In this document: positions 1 to 9,667 of the stretch, piece after piece
Layout: each line of letters starts with the position of its first letter
Position numbering within the stretch: the stretch's first letter is position 1
Assembly: GCA_023416335.1 (NCBI GenBank)
Contig: JAEZHY010000101.1
Location: 1-64,000, forward strand
From: Pseudomonadota bacterium
Lineage (GTDB): Bacteria > Desulfobacterota > Syntrophobacteria > Syntrophobacterales > Syntrophobacteraceae
Reading direction: 5' to 3'
Length of the DNA stretch: 64,000 bases
Made by a program: the position numbers and the translations under genes
The notes under the pieces: generated by a model
The model's database searches: none
Told to the model about the DNA's origin: nothing
The model's input: the letters and a program-made list of their open reading frames with translations, nothing else

Positions 1-1
1 C

Positions 2-1012
2 TATTATACGCCTCCGTATGAGGCTGGAAACCCCAGCAATTACGTGTGCGGGTGCGTGGCAACCGCGGCTTCACAACTCATGAGGTTCCACGCATATCCG
101 ACTGCAGGAGTTGGAACCGGACAGTTCGCTTACGCTGTTGACAAGGTCCTGAAGCAAGGGAACCTGCGCGGGGGGGACGATGCCGGTGGGGCCTACAGCT
201 GGGACGACATGCCCCTGGTCCCGGATGCCTCACTCACTTTCGCGCAACGTCAGGCAATCGGACGCCTTATTTGGGATGTGGGGATATCTGCGGGAATGAG
301 TTACGAGAGCAGCGGGTCCGGTGCGGAGCTTTCCGATATGGCTGCATCGTTGAAGAATGTCTTTCATTACGGCAGCGCTGCCTATGGCGGTTCGGATGAG
401 GACAACGCTCCTACTATCCCTAAGCCCGCATTGATTACGATGATGAACCCGAACCTGGACGCATCTTTTCCGGTACTCCTGGGAATCGCTCAAAGCGACG
501 GTTCCGGAGGGCATGCAATTGTTGGGGATGGCTACGGGTACGATCTGTCCACGCTCTATCATCATCTCAATATGGGCTGGGGTGGAGCGGAAGATCTCTG
601 GTACAACCTGCCGGACGTGAATACCGGTATGCAGGGAATGAACTTTCAGCTTGTCCAGGATATCGTGTACAATGTCTTCCCGTCCGGAAGCGGGGAGATA
701 ATCAGTGGCAGAGTGACGGATGCCGCCGGTAATCTGATAGGCGGCGCAAGCGTCACGGCAAACATCAGCGGGGGCTCATCCTACACCGCAACCACCAACA
801 GCCGCGGGATCTATGCGATTCCCGGAGTCCCCTCCTCCTCGACATACACGATCAACGCGACAAAACAGGGGTATAAATTCTCATCCCTGTCCGTCTCGAC
901 CCTGACCTCGGGATCGGATGCATACGTTGCCGGCAATGTGGGGGGAGTTGATTTTGTCGGCTCGGCTCAAGGGCGTGTGGTTGATTCCGTCTTGTTGTTG
1001 CTGGGAGATTGA
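2..1012 (+). CDS. C10-family (streptopain-like) cysteine peptidase, 5' truncated by window edge
   Basis: The open frame runs in from the left edge; a GTG at 44 is internal, because in-frame coding continues upstream to base 2. The start of the visible protein carries the C10 active-site block (GCVATAASQLMRF, catalytic Cys). About 150 residues later comes GGHAIVGDGYG with the catalytic His, followed by the NMGWGG segment typical of streptopain folds. After the peptidase, roughly residues 225-300 form a carboxypeptidase-regulatory-like beta-sandwich (ISGRVTDAAGN, then TNSRGIYAIPGV). It is probably secreted, but the signal peptide lies outside the window. The extreme C-terminus is VLLLLGD, resembling the end of the unrelated surface protein at 12226-14799. 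The family hydrolyses peptides; the substrate is unknown. Confidence 0.8.
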   Translation, partial: YYTPPYEAGNPSNYVCGCVATAASQLMRFHAYPTAGVGTGQFAYAVDKVLKQGNLRGGDDAGGAYSWDDMPLVPDASLTFAQRQAIGRLIWDVGISAGMSYESSGSGAELSDMAASLKNVFHYGSAAYGGSDEDNAPTIPKPALITMMNPNLDASFPVLLGIAQSDGSGGHAIVGDGYGYDLSTLYHHLNMGWGGAEDLWYNLPDVNTGMQGMNFQLVQDIVYNVFPSGSGEIISGRVTDAAGNLIGGASVTANISGGSSYTATTNSRGIYAIPGVPSSSTYTINATKQGYKFSSLSVSTLTSGSDAYVAGNVGGVDFVGSAQGRVVDSVLLLLGD

Positions 1013-1054
1013 ACCGCACACAATATCGCATGATATGTGAACGTTGATTCGGGT

Positions 1055-1230
1055 AGGCACGTATGTTGCGAAGGTTGGCCAGGCAGCATCTTTTTGCTGC
1101 CTGGGTCCCGAAGGACGGGAGGGACGGAGCTAAGTTCGCTTCCAAGAACACAGGGGTGGAATCGATACGGTCGAGCCCTCTTGCCTCCGGCACGGGCAAC
1201 AAAAGACGTTGCCCGTGTCACCCATGAGAA
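1055..1230. repeat. Dispersed hairpin repeat, inverted copy of the element at about 4.1 and 60.2 kb
   Basis: Two stem-loops lie close together. One is built on CAGGCAGC/GCTGCCTG (about 1079-1102). The other is built on CACGGGCAAC/GTTGCCCGTG (about 1192-1220), followed by TCACCCATG. The second hairpin is the reverse complement of the element at 4151-4190, 17105-17140 and 60258-60295. Nothing suggests protein coding. Confidence 0.6.
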
Positions 1231-2000
1231 TTTGCCCTCGATTTTGACTGAAGTTTCATATAGAAGCACGCTGCGCAAGAGGCCCAACGGAGGAGGTGCC
1301 GCAGAACGACGCAGCACGCGCGCGAAGCTATTCGGCTTATGGGTTACAGGGACCCAATGCCGGAAGGGCCGTTGCTCAAATCGCGGCAGCCCTGAATGAC
1401 TCGCAGAGCCCAGCCTCGTCATTCCGGCCCCTCTCTTCGATCAGGACAAGTTCATACCGGAATCCAGGCCGTTGGGGCGAATCAATAGTGAATCCAAGCT
1501 CTCAAAAAACCTGGATCCCGTCTTAAAAGCACTGCCGAGATGACGGGTTGGGGGGCTTGGTCGCAAAATGCCATAAAGAAGCTTCGTCTCCATTTGAACA
1601 ACAGCCCCCGGACCTTGGGAACCAGCGGTGTATTTCCTTAAAGCAGCAACATTGTGAGTCATCCGGTGCCCACTTTTCGCTCTCCCCGGTTCGTATCCCG
1701 ATGCCGCCATTTCGATTCACGCCAACGTCGGAACAGAACTTGGACAACCCTGCTTGCCTAGGTTGTATATCCTTGACTTTACAAATATTTTTATGAAGTC
1801 CGGGGTCTTATCTTCCGATATCTATTGTACCTGGAAGTAGCCTGCCCATTAAGAGATTTATTTATCGGAGAGTTTGTTGAGAGGGAGAAAACATGGCCGA
1901 AGCGAATGGTTGCCCGTTTGTTGGCTGAAATGGATCAGGTCGATCACCCCAAGAGTCCCACTCCAGACCCTGAAGCCAATCGGAAAGGTAAGGAAGTCAA
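1231..2000. other. Non-coding interval before the chemoreceptor
   Basis: No frame shows a recognisable protein. Short open frames on both strands have no ribosome site and no familiar motif. The last 150 bases are AT-richer and include TTGACT near 1773, which could belong to a promoter for the downstream chemoreceptor, but no well-spaced -10 box is visible. A weak ribosome site (AAGGAAG) immediately precedes the ATG at 2001. Confidence 0.4.
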
Positions 2001-3719
2001 ATGAGTCTGAGTCTTCGTTCCAAATTTCTTGTGCCGGCAATTATTGCTGTTGTCCTGGGGACCTGCGTGCTGACAATGGTTTCCTATTATAAATCCAGCG
2101 TGGCCATACAGGAATCTTGTCAGGAACAGCTGTCACTCATTCTGAAATCGACTCAGAACAATATCGATTCGTCCGTTGAGTATTTCAAACTGATGATAAC
2201 CGACTGGAAGGCGGACAAACTCCTGGTTGCCGCCGCGCAGTGCAGCCTCGAGGATCAAACGGCAAAAGAGGCCTGTGTCAGGCTGACCGCCATTACGAAG
2301 GTTTTTTCCTTTATAGAAAGAATCAACCTGTTCAATAAACAGGGATTGGTCAACTCCGGAACGGATCCCGCCACGGTCGGAAAACTCAACGTAGCCGACC
2401 GAACCTATTTCAAGGAAGGTATCAGCGGGAAATTGAACGTCGCTGAAATTGTGATTGGGAAGACCACCGGCAAGCCGGTCACGATGATATCCGCGCCGGT
2501 AAAAGACGGCGACAGGATTGTGGGAGTGCTTACAGCCGTCCTCTACATGGAGTCCTTCGGCAAGAATTACATAGAGTCCGTAAAGATAGGGAAACAGGGA
2601 TACGCCTTCATGTACGGTCCCGACGGGCTCATGCTGTCGCATCCGGATACATCTCTCAACTATAAGTTCAATCTGAATGAGTCCGACTACGGCAGGAAAA
2701 TGCTCGCATCGAAGAAGGGTATCCTTTTCTACAAAGACAAAGATGTCGAAAGGGTAACCGTCTACGGTCCCCTGAACGATCTGGGAGCTACTGTGGCCGT
2801 AACGGCCGATGTGGATGAAATTCTGGCTCCGATAAAATCCGTTCGGTATATCAATGTCATTGTATCCCTGATGATTGTGCTCCTTATCGGGGCGGTCATA
2901 TATATCGTCTCAAGCCTGGTCGCCGGATCGATAGGAAAGAGGGTAATTGGTCTCAAGAGTGCAGCGGACCTGGTGGGGTCGGGCTCGAAGCAACTGGCCT
3001 CAGTGAGCGGGTTACTCGCCGAGGGAGCGTCCGAACAGGCGGCCTCCATCGAGGAAACCTCCTCATCTCTCGAAGAGATGTCCTCAATGACGAAACACAA
3101 CGCGAGCAATGCCAATCAGGCAAATCAACTGATGGCGGGGACAAAAGAGAAGGTCTCCCAGGCAGGTCGTTCGATGAGTGATCTGACCGCCTGCATGGGT
3201 GAAATATCCAGGGCGAGCGAGGAGACTTCCAAGATCATCAAGACCATTGACGAGATCGCCTTTCAGACAAATTTACTTGCTTTGAATGCTGCGGTCGAAG
3301 CGGCGAGGGCCGGAGAGGCCGGGGCAGGATTTGCCGTGGTTGCCGATGAGGTGCGAAATCTCGCCATGAGGGCGGCGGAAGCAGCGAAAAACACGGCCGG
3401 TCTGATTGACGGGACTGTTGGAAAGATTGCCCAGGGCGCGGACCTGGTGGATAAAACCGGAAAAGAGTTTAACGAGGTTGCAGACAGTGTTGCAAAGTCG
3501 GGGGGATTGATCGGCGAGATATCTGCCGCGTGTCTCGAACAGGCTCAGGGAATAGAGCAGATCAGCAGGGCCGTGAGCGAAATGGATAAAGTGGTCCAGC
3601 AAAACTCCGCAAACGCAGAGGAGTTGGCGACTACTGCCGAGGAGATGAGTTCCCAGTCCCACCAGATGAATGGTTTCGTTGCCGAACTGAAGGATCTGGT
3701 TGCCGGCTCGAAGGCATAA
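2001..3719 (+). CDS. Methyl-accepting chemotaxis protein with periplasmic Cache-type sensor
   Basis: A 572-residue transmembrane chemoreceptor. A first membrane helix (about 10-30) is followed by a roughly 250-residue periplasmic domain with dCache/PDC character ([31 protein letters not shown]). A second helix lies near 283-308. A full HAMP domain is not obvious between helix 2 and the signalling coil, so the linker looks shortened. The cytoplasmic hairpin has the highly conserved tip ([20 protein letters not shown], then [13 protein letters not shown]) that contacts CheA and CheW. No C-terminal CheR-docking pentapeptide is visible. It stands alone, without che genes nearby, so it would feed a chemotaxis or chemosensory array encoded elsewhere. 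Confidence 0.93.
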   Translation: MSLSLRSKFLVPAIIAVVLGTCVLTMVSYYKSSVAIQESCQEQLSLILKSTQNNIDSSVEYFKLMITDWKADKLLVAAAQCSLEDQTAKEACVRLTAITKVFSFIERINLFNKQGLVNSGTDPATVGKLNVADRTYFKEGISGKLNVAEIVIGKTTGKPVTMISAPVKDGDRIVGVLTAVLYMESFGKNYIESVKIGKQGYAFMYGPDGLMLSHPDTSLNYKFNLNESDYGRKMLASKKGILFYKDKDVERVTVYGPLNDLGATVAVTADVDEILAPIKSVRYINVIVSLMIVLLIGAVIYIVSSLVAGSIGKRVIGLKSAADLVGSGSKQLASVSGLLAEGASEQAASIEETSSSLEEMSSMTKHNASNANQANQLMAGTKEKVSQAGRSMSDLTACMGEISRASEETSKIIKTIDEIAFQTNLLALNAAVEAARAGEAGAGFAVVADEVRNLAMRAAEAAKNTAGLIDGTVGKIAQGADLVDKTGKEFNEVADSVAKSGGLIGEISAACLEQAQGIEQISRAVSEMDKVVQQNSANAEELATTAEEMSSQSHQMNGFVAELKDLVAGSKA

Positions 3720-3825
3720 TGTTGCGTGGTGCGCCCCGCCCGTAAATCTATGCATGCAGAGCGCAATTGCGCCAATAAGAGCCTGGAGCAGCAGAGCCGC
3801 GACCAAAGTACAAAGACAAAGACTT

Positions 3826-3962
3826 TCCAACCACGAAAGGCACGAAATACACGAAAGAAAACAATAGGATAAGGCCGTAGGATGGGTGAAGTGGAGAGAC
3901 TGTGTCGTGCTGTCGATGAAAACCGGGTACGACACGGTCTCGGAGCGCAACCCATCGGTTAT
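3826..3962. repeat. Dispersed repeat: CACGAAA-rich segment plus palindromic GACTGTGTCGTG module (copy 1)
   Basis: An ACCACGAAAGGCACGAAA segment leads into a module with inverted arms GACTGTGTCGTG and TACGACACGGTC, ending GGAGCGCAACCCATC. The same module recurs at 4418-4525 and 60449-60545. Open frames across it are repeat translations, not genes. Confidence 0.75.
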
Positions 3963-4027
3963 TGTGAGCCGGAGATACGAAATTCCTGGGGCAGCACGGC
4001 CGCAACCAAAATACAAAAACAAAACCC

Positions 4028-4275
4028 TTAACCACGAAATTTACGAAAATCACGAAAGAAAACAATGCTATAGTGTCAATGGTGCCGGGACTGCGGTAGG
4101 GTGGGCACAGCTTGATCGTGCCCACCGCCCCGCGCTTAGAACCAAACCGTGGGTGACACGGGCAACGTGGTTTTGGTTGCCCGTGCCGCAGGCAAGAGGG
4201 ACTGGTAATTCTACGCGAAGCCTCGTGTCCTCCGGGCCCAGGCAACGTTAAAGCCTGTTGCCTGGGCCACCCGCG
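4028..4275. repeat. Dispersed composite repeat with three stem-loops
   Basis: It begins with another CACGAAA-rich segment (4030-4063). Three hairpins follow: GTGGGCAC/GTGCCCAC (4101-4125), CACGGGCAAC/GTTGCCCGTG (4157-4185), and a stem between 4236-4246 and 4257-4267 (GCCCAGGCAAC/GTTGCCTGGGC). The same order is found at 60195-60375, and partly at 17038-17150. Confidence 0.75.
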
Positions 4276-4294
4276 CCGTTCAGTTCTCCTCGGC

Positions 4295-4530
4295 TAAAAG
4301 TGCACCTAAGAGGTTGATGCCACACGATTTACAAGACCGTCGGCATGAAAATCTTGTTCAAAAAACAAGAAAACGACCGATAGTAGTACGAAAATCACGA
4401 AAGGAAACAATAGGATAAGTTCGTAAGATAGGTGAAGCGGAGAGACTGTGTCGTGTTGTCGATGAAAACCAGCCCAATCCGGGTCGGTTACGACACAGTC
4501 CCGGAGCGCAACCCATCGTTTTGGGATGAG
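4295..4530. repeat. Dispersed repeat, second palindromic-module copy
   Basis: From about 4295 (CCTAAGAGGTTGATGCCA) through TAGTAGTACGAAAATCACG this stretch matches 60590-60690. It continues into a copy of the palindromic module (GACTGTGTCGTG ... TACGACACAGTC, 4441-4505), which matches 60465-60525. At 60 kb the two pieces occur in the opposite order, so the sub-modules move or recombine independently. Confidence 0.75.
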
Positions 4531-4563
4531 CGATACGAGTACGAAGCACACGAAGGAAAAAGG

Positions 4564-5616
4564 ATGAGGATGCTGTTGATTGCCTTTTTGTCGATCGCAA
4601 CAGTGCTTGCAGGATTTGCCCAAGCCGCGGATACGCAGGATTGCATCGCGCAGACATGGAAGGGAACGATCGGATCCGTTCCCGTAATGATGCAGTTCGA
4701 CTACATTGGTGAAGACGGCGCGTTGGTCGGTCGTTACTACTACCGAACAAGCATCACTGATTTGTTGCTGGTGAGCGACAATAAGAAGCCGGGCAGGTGG
4801 AAGGAACTGGACCCCAAAGGAAAGGTTACCGGGTATGTTGCGCTGAGCTGTGAAGGGAGTTCCCTCTCGGGAACCTGGTCGGCGTCGGATGGGTCGAAAA
4901 CGCTTCCGGTCAGTGCCGGGTCCCTGCCGGCCGATACGTTTTCCAAACAGCGCCTTGCCGAACTCAAGACTGTCGTAACCGAACGCGGGTCGATCGGAAA
5001 ATCCGAGTACGAACTTTTTTCGGCTCAAGGTTTTGAAGCCGTCAAGGGGCTTCGCCTGAAAGGAGAGGGTAAAACGATCGCCGACATAAACAACGCTCTC
5101 CTGGAACGTTATAAAACCTGGCTCGATGAGGCGATTGAATGCAAGGCGTCCGGCCGGCTGCAAAGGGGCGAAGACCATGGTTTCGAGTACAGCTCGGAAA
5201 TGAGCATGGATGCCTGGAACGAGGCATTCGTGGTAATTGGCGAGAGCAGTTCCCGATATTGCGGCGGACTTCACCCTGTATATGAAGAGGGAGCAACGAC
5301 CTACAGTCTGCAGACGGGCAAGGAAGAAGATGTCTCGCAGTGGCTGATCGAGAGCTGCAGGAAGGACATTTCGAAAGATTCGCCGCTCGGGAAAATCCTG
5401 ATGAAAATCTACGAGTCGGAAGAGGAAAAATGCGCCGATTCCATAGAGCTAAGCGGCGAAAATATCCGGCCGACAGCGGAAGGAATGACGTTTCGGCCTT
5501 CCGCGCCGTATGCGGCTACAGCATGCATCGAGAATATAACCGTCCCTTACAGGGACATGTCGCCGTACCTTACCTTCGAGGGAAATAAGAACGTTCAGGT
5601 GTTCGAGGGGCGGTAA
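4564..5616 (+). CDS. Secreted protein with DUF3298/RsiV-like C-terminal region
   Basis: The ATG at 4564 is chosen because AGGAAAAAGG lies immediately upstream and because it starts a good signal peptide (MRMLLIAFLSIATVLAGFAQAA, cleavage near residue 22). The frame stays open further upstream, but only through repeat DNA. The mature protein is about 330 residues. Residues about 215-260 contain a block (SRYCGGLHPVYEEG, then LQTGKEEDVSQWL) resembling the GGAHPN-type motif of DUF3298/PdaC/RsiV-like periplasmic domains. The catalytic polysaccharide-deacetylase motifs of PdaC are absent. The role is unknown; the location is likely periplasmic or extracellular. Confidence 0.6.
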   Translation: MRMLLIAFLSIATVLAGFAQAADTQDCIAQTWKGTIGSVPVMMQFDYIGEDGALVGRYYYRTSITDLLLVSDNKKPGRWKELDPKGKVTGYVALSCEGSSLSGTWSASDGSKTLPVSAGSLPADTFSKQRLAELKTVVTERGSIGKSEYELFSAQGFEAVKGLRLKGEGKTIADINNALLERYKTWLDEAIECKASGRLQRGEDHGFEYSSEMSMDAWNEAFVVIGESSSRYCGGLHPVYEEGATTYSLQTGKEEDVSQWLIESCRKDISKDSPLGKILMKIYESEEEKCADSIELSGENIRPTAEGMTFRPSAPYAATACIENITVPYRDMSPYLTFEGNKNVQVFEGR

Positions 5617-5821
5617 GTTGGGCTGTTCTCAATTCGTACTGAACTGTGCGGTTGTCCGGCAACCTGGGAAAACGTCCGATTTTTTCTGCGGCACGGTTGC
5701 AAAATCTGGTAGTGTGTGAAACATAAGTATTCAGTCGTCAGCCGATTCGTGACGCTATTCAGAATCAGTACGCATAAATGGCATGATAGAATAAATAACG
5801 CCAGTCGACAGGGGGGAGACG

Positions 5822-6364
5822 ATGGGAGACAGAATAATCGATCTGGATGAGGAGTTTTTTGATCTGCTCAAGAAGGAAGAGATATTTGCCTTCTTTGGTT
5901 TCAGCCTCAGTCTGCCGGAGGATCGGACCGTCTCCGGCCTGTGTAAGATATCCAGGCCCAAATCGGCCGATCCCAAATTGCATTATTTTGCAATGGTTTT
6001 TATGCTGGATGCTGTCGACGAAACGGTTTGCCGGGCGATGAACGAGCACTTTAAAACGATCGACTGGGAGGCTCTCAGGGGATCCGTTCCGGGAATCGTG
6101 GACTTTGTGGCAATGCCCTTGCTGAGTCAGCGCGCGGGCATCTACATCAAGGAAGTGGATGTCTATCTGACGGCCGGCAATCTTACGAAGCCCTTTCTTG
6201 AAGGGTTCCATTCTTCTCTCGCCAGGGTCATGAAACTCGGAGCCGAAGATCCCATCTATTGGGATGATATCCCCCAGGATCCGAAGCCCGTCAAGGATAG
6301 CGAGACTCCCTCGACCACACCCGTGAAATCGTATCTGGACAGGCTGCGAAAAATGTCTCGTTAG
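5822..6364 (+). CDS. Hypothetical protein, 180 residues
   Basis: The ATG follows a strong purine-rich ribosome site (GGGGGGAGACG). I do not recognise the protein. It is soluble, with an acidic amphipathic start (IIDLDEEFFDLLKKEEIF), mixed alpha/beta character and a Pro/Thr/Ser-rich linker (about 155-168) before a basic C-terminal helix ending RLRKMSR. There is no signal peptide or membrane helix. It converges on the DctA-like symporter gene, with a hairpin between them. Codon use resembles that of neighbouring genes. Confidence 0.6.
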   Translation: MGDRIIDLDEEFFDLLKKEEIFAFFGFSLSLPEDRTVSGLCKISRPKSADPKLHYFAMVFMLDAVDETVCRAMNEHFKTIDWEALRGSVPGIVDFVAMPLLSQRAGIYIKEVDVYLTAGNLTKPFLEGFHSSLARVMKLGAEDPIYWDDIPQDPKPVKDSETPSTTPVKSYLDRLRKMSR

Positions 6365-6402
6365 AGACGAGGAAGAGAAGCCCTCCTGTAATATCGGTAT
6401 TC

Positions 6403-6437
6403 GTTGTACCGGCCCGGCTGTGGCGGGCCGGCACAAC
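6403..6437. terminator. Stem-loop between convergent genes, likely bidirectional terminator
   Basis: Arms TTGTACCGGCCCG and CGGGCCGGCACAA pair over 13 positions with one A-C mismatch around a short loop. It lies between the 3' ends of two convergent genes. There is no clear T-run on either side, so Rho-independent function is inferred from position and stem strength. Confidence 0.55.
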
Positions 6438-6452
6438 CCCTCCAGTCATTAA

Positions 6453-7781
6453 TTATGCAGCCGTGGAATTCTTCGCGACAGCTATTTGGGGTTCCTCGGG
6501 AACCGATGCTTCCTCATATTCGCCATAATCGCCGGCCAGGACTCTTTCAGCCCTTTCGGCGTCGAACGCATTTTCCCACTTGGCAACGATAATCGTGGCT
6601 ACGCCGTTGCCGATAAGATTGGTGATGGCGCGCGCCTCAGACATGAAACGATCGACGCCCAGCAGCAGCGTCAGTCCTGCCAGGGGTATCTTGCTTACAG
6701 ACGACAGAGTCGCCGCAAGCGTGATGAAGCCGCCGCCTGTCACCGCAGCCGCACCCTTGGATGTGAGCAGCAACACGGCCAGGATCGTCAACTGATCGCC
6801 CAGCGTCAAAGGTACGTTGGTCGCCTGGGCGATGAAGATGGCTGCCATTGTCAGGTAAATCGAGGTGCCGTCCAGGTTGAAAGAATAGCCGGTTGGAATT
6901 ACCAGGCCGGTCACCGAGCGAGCGCAGCCGAGTCGTTCGAGTTTTTCCATCATACGCGGCAGTGCCGATTCGGATGAAGAGGTGCCGAGCACGATGAAGA
7001 TTTCTTCCCTGATATACACGAGGAATCGCCACAGACTGAAGCCCGAGAGCTTTGCCACGGTTCCGAGGACAACAAAGACAAAGAGGGCGCAGGTGATGTA
7101 CACTCCGGCCATGAGTTTGCCCAGCGAAAGCAGGGTCCCGAGCCCGTACTTGCCGATGGTGAAGGCCATGGCAGCGCCTGCGCCGATCGGTGCGAGTTGC
7201 ATGATCATTTCGATGATTCGGAAAAGAACGTTGCCGGTTTCATCGAGAATTTTCATGAGAGTGTGTCCGCGTTTTCCGAGTCCGTTCAACGCGATGCCGA
7301 AAAGGATTGCAAACAGCAGTACCTGCAAAATTTCGCCCTTGGCGAAAGCATCCACCACCGTGTTGGGGATGATGTTCATCAGGAAATCGACAGTAGTATG
7401 TGTGTGCGCTGCTGTCGCATAGTTTGCAATAGCTTTGGTGTCGAGTGTCGACGGATCGGCGTTGATCCCGGCCCCGGGCTTTAACACATTCACGACGACA
7501 AGGCCGATTATGAGCGCGACCGTGGACATTGCTTCAAAATAGAGCAGGGCTTTGATACCGACCCGCCCGACGTCTTTCATGTGGCCCATCTTCGCGATGC
7601 CGACGACAACGGTGCAGAAAATAATGGGGGCTATAAGCATCTTGATGAGCTGGATAAACGCGTCGCCCAGAGGTTTCAACTTCTGGGCCGCTTCCGGGAA
7701 CAGGAACCCGATGGTCACTCCGATCACAATTCCGCAGATGACCCGGAAATAGAGAGTTTTATGGAACACATTCTTTTGCAC
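6453..7781 (-). CDS. dctA: C4-dicarboxylate:cation symporter, DctA/DAACS family
   Basis: An integral-membrane symporter for dicarboxylates (succinate, fumarate, malate) or possibly acidic amino acids. The N-terminus ([40 protein letters not shown]) aligns well by eye with E. coli DctA. The [11 protein letters not shown] serine-rich re-entrant loop, the [16 protein letters not shown] transport motif and [18 protein letters not shown] in the last helices are all present. The frame extends upstream without an ATG, so the GTG at 7781 is chosen to match the usual family start. A TTG at 7787 sits better behind the AAGGAG site and is an alternative. It is a single gene facing away from the PIG-L gene. 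Confidence 0.9.
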   Translation of the reverse strand: MQKNVFHKTLYFRVICGIVIGVTIGFLFPEAAQKLKPLGDAFIQLIKMLIAPIIFCTVVVGIAKMGHMKDVGRVGIKALLYFEAMSTVALIIGLVVVNVLKPGAGINADPSTLDTKAIANYATAAHTHTTVDFLMNIIPNTVVDAFAKGEILQVLLFAILFGIALNGLGKRGHTLMKILDETGNVLFRIIEMIMQLAPIGAGAAMAFTIGKYGLGTLLSLGKLMAGVYITCALFVFVVLGTVAKLSGFSLWRFLVYIREEIFIVLGTSSSESALPRMMEKLERLGCARSVTGLVIPTGYSFNLDGTSIYLTMAAIFIAQATNVPLTLGDQLTILAVLLLTSKGAAAVTGGGFITLAATLSSVSKIPLAGLTLLLGVDRFMSEARAITNLIGNGVATIIVAKWENAFDAERAERVLAGDYGEYEEASVPEEPQIAVAKNSTAA

Positions 7782-8145
7782 GGACAATTTCTCGCTTCTC
7801 CTTTTTTCGATCTGGCGGTTTAGCCGGGGTCTGTTGAAACGTTGCAATTAAAAGGGGCCGATTTCCAAAACTGCTGTGGCTACCACTTGCCGCAGGTGCT
7901 GTCAACAAGATTCGCCCGCGGAATTCCAGACCTTTTTCACCGCAGCAAGCACGGTGATAGTCGCGATATCCTCGCTTATGATTCTTCATGCTTCTCGGCC
8001 ATTCGTCCGATACTATAAACGATTCCGCATGGTGCAAAGGCGGAACGCAGGTGCGGATGGTGATCGTGCATCGATGTCGGTACGGGAAGTCTCAAAGTTT
8101 CGTTCAATGAGGTCGAAAGAAGTGTCTCATAAAGCGGCGGGAACA
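7782..8145. other. Divergent intergenic region between dctA and the PIG-L gene
   Basis: It should carry both promoters. The plus-strand frame is open through most of it, but without a ribosome site or a recognisable domain, so I treat it as non-coding or at most leader. The AAGGAG site for dctA lies on the minus strand near 7800. No convincing operator was seen. Confidence 0.35.
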
Positions 8146-9561
8146 ATGCATCGCAGTTCGATCGGCGGCCTGACGGCTGCTGTTTTCACCTTCATTTTCA
8201 CTTTGACTTTCATCCCATATTCCTACTGCGGTGAGATGAAGTTCGATCCTCTTCCGGACATCAAGGAAACCGACAGTATTTTGGTCATCGCTCCCCATCC
8301 CGATGACGAGACTCTGGGGACCGGAGGCCTCATCCGCAAAGCGTTGAAGAGCAGGGCACGTGTTGCTGTGGTCTTCCTGACCGACGGCAGCAGGTCCCAT
8401 AACATCAAAGACTATGAGGCGTTTCTGAAAGAGACCGGCAGGTCCTCATACAAAGGCCCCCTGGGGGAACTCCGGCGGCAGGAGACACTGCAGGCCCTGC
8501 ACGAACTGGGACTGGATATGGGTAACGTGACCTTCCTCGGATATCCAGACGGAGGCATGAGGGCCCTTTTCAACGACTACTGGGATTGTGACCGCCTCTA
8601 CAGGGCGAATAACGATTTTAACAAGTCGGACCACTCGCCTTACGACTTTGCCTACCAGAAGGATGCCCCGTATTGTGGGGCAAACGTAGCGGCCAATCTG
8701 GAAGAAATATTCGCAGCCCGCAAACCGAATATAATTTTCTACCCGGACGATGGTGATTTTCACGAAGACCACTGGGCTACGAGCGCCTTTGCTCGATACG
8801 TCGCGACGAAGGCGGGGTATGATGGAGAGTGGTACACATACCTGGTCCATAAAGGCGATGACTGGCCCGCGCCTCCGAAGTACATCCCCGGAACCGGCCT
8901 GTCCCTCCCGCCCGAGTTGGCAGAACTGGACGCCTCCTGGCTGATGCTCCCCCTCGGCCGGGACGAAACGACACGCAAAGAGAATGCGGTCAACACCTAT
9001 TCGAGCCAGCTCTTCCTGTGGAAGGACTATCTTTCTTCATTCGTCCGCGTAAACGAGATATTTGGCAGCTATCCCTATGTGACCATGAGTCGCGTAGGAG
9101 AAAATCCCGATTTCTTCCGGGACGGAATGCCTCCGTCGTCTTTTCCCGATGTGCGCATGGACCAGCGGACGAGTTCGCTGCAGGCATCGGAGGACTTGAC
9201 CCGGATGGGTTTGGCCTATAATGACGAAAAAGCTTATCTGATACTGCAAACGGCCGATGCGATCGAGCCGTCCCTGGTGCACCATTTCCATCTGCGAATA
9301 TGGGACAAAAAGCAGTTTACCCGTCTGGATATCAGGGCCAGGGGAAAGGACGCCTCCTACGAACGGAAGGCGGGGAACAGCATCATACCTGCCGGGAAGC
9401 CGGGATCGGAAGTCCGGGGAAATATGATGGTGGTCACCATTCCGTTCGCTCCAATTAAGGCGGCCGATGAAATCATGCTCAGTGTGGATGTGAACGATCC
9501 CGAAGACAAGATCGTCATAGATCTGATCTCATTCAGGGACATGGCCTATCCGAAAAAGTAG
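8146..9561 (+). CDS. Exported PIG-L/LmbE-family deacetylase with C-terminal extension
   Basis: The zinc-binding signature APHPDDETLGTGG (residues about 49-61) and the later HEDHWATSAF block define the LmbE/PIG-L N-acetylglucosaminyl-type deacetylase fold. This family removes acyl groups from amino sugars in glycolipids, mycothiol or bacillithiol precursors, or antibiotics. The ATG at 8146 begins an export-type N-terminus with a long hydrophobic stretch (about 9-25); an ATG at 8107 adds 13 residues and is possible. Beyond the catalytic domain, roughly the last 170 residues form a beta-rich region (HHFHLRIWDKKQFTRL ... VDVNDPEDKIVIDL), perhaps carbohydrate-binding. Export is unusual for cytosolic thiol pathways and points to envelope or extracellular glycans. 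Confidence 0.82.
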   Translation: MHRSSIGGLTAAVFTFIFTLTFIPYSYCGEMKFDPLPDIKETDSILVIAPHPDDETLGTGGLIRKALKSRARVAVVFLTDGSRSHNIKDYEAFLKETGRSSYKGPLGELRRQETLQALHELGLDMGNVTFLGYPDGGMRALFNDYWDCDRLYRANNDFNKSDHSPYDFAYQKDAPYCGANVAANLEEIFAARKPNIIFYPDDGDFHEDHWATSAFARYVATKAGYDGEWYTYLVHKGDDWPAPPKYIPGTGLSLPPELAELDASWLMLPLGRDETTRKENAVNTYSSQLFLWKDYLSSFVRVNEIFGSYPYVTMSRVGENPDFFRDGMPPSSFPDVRMDQRTSSLQASEDLTRMGLAYNDEKAYLILQTADAIEPSLVHHFHLRIWDKKQFTRLDIRARGKDASYERKAGNSIIPAGKPGSEVRGNMMVVTIPFAPIKAADEIMLSVDVNDPEDKIVIDLISFRDMAYPKK

Positions 9562-9574
9562 GATCCCGTCAATT

Positions 9575-9590
9575 TCCGGGCATGCCCGGA
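9575..9590. repeat. Perfect 16-bp palindrome
   Basis: TCCGGGCATGCCCGGA reads identically on both strands. It lies 14 bases after the PIG-L stop codon and about 80 bases before the Cache-sensor start. It could be the stem of a terminator or an operator; there is no T-run. Confidence 0.45.
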
Positions 9591-9667
9591 GGAAGACAAT
9601 ATTGGACTCGGGACACTTCGTTCGATCGTGCCCTGTTGGGTCTGCGTGAAGCAAAAGGGTTCAGACA

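Noticed and set aside
3273..4245. Minus-strand open frames at the chemoreceptor end and in the following gap
   Set aside because: They translate the dispersed repeats or the reverse of the MCP domain; no ribosome site or motif.
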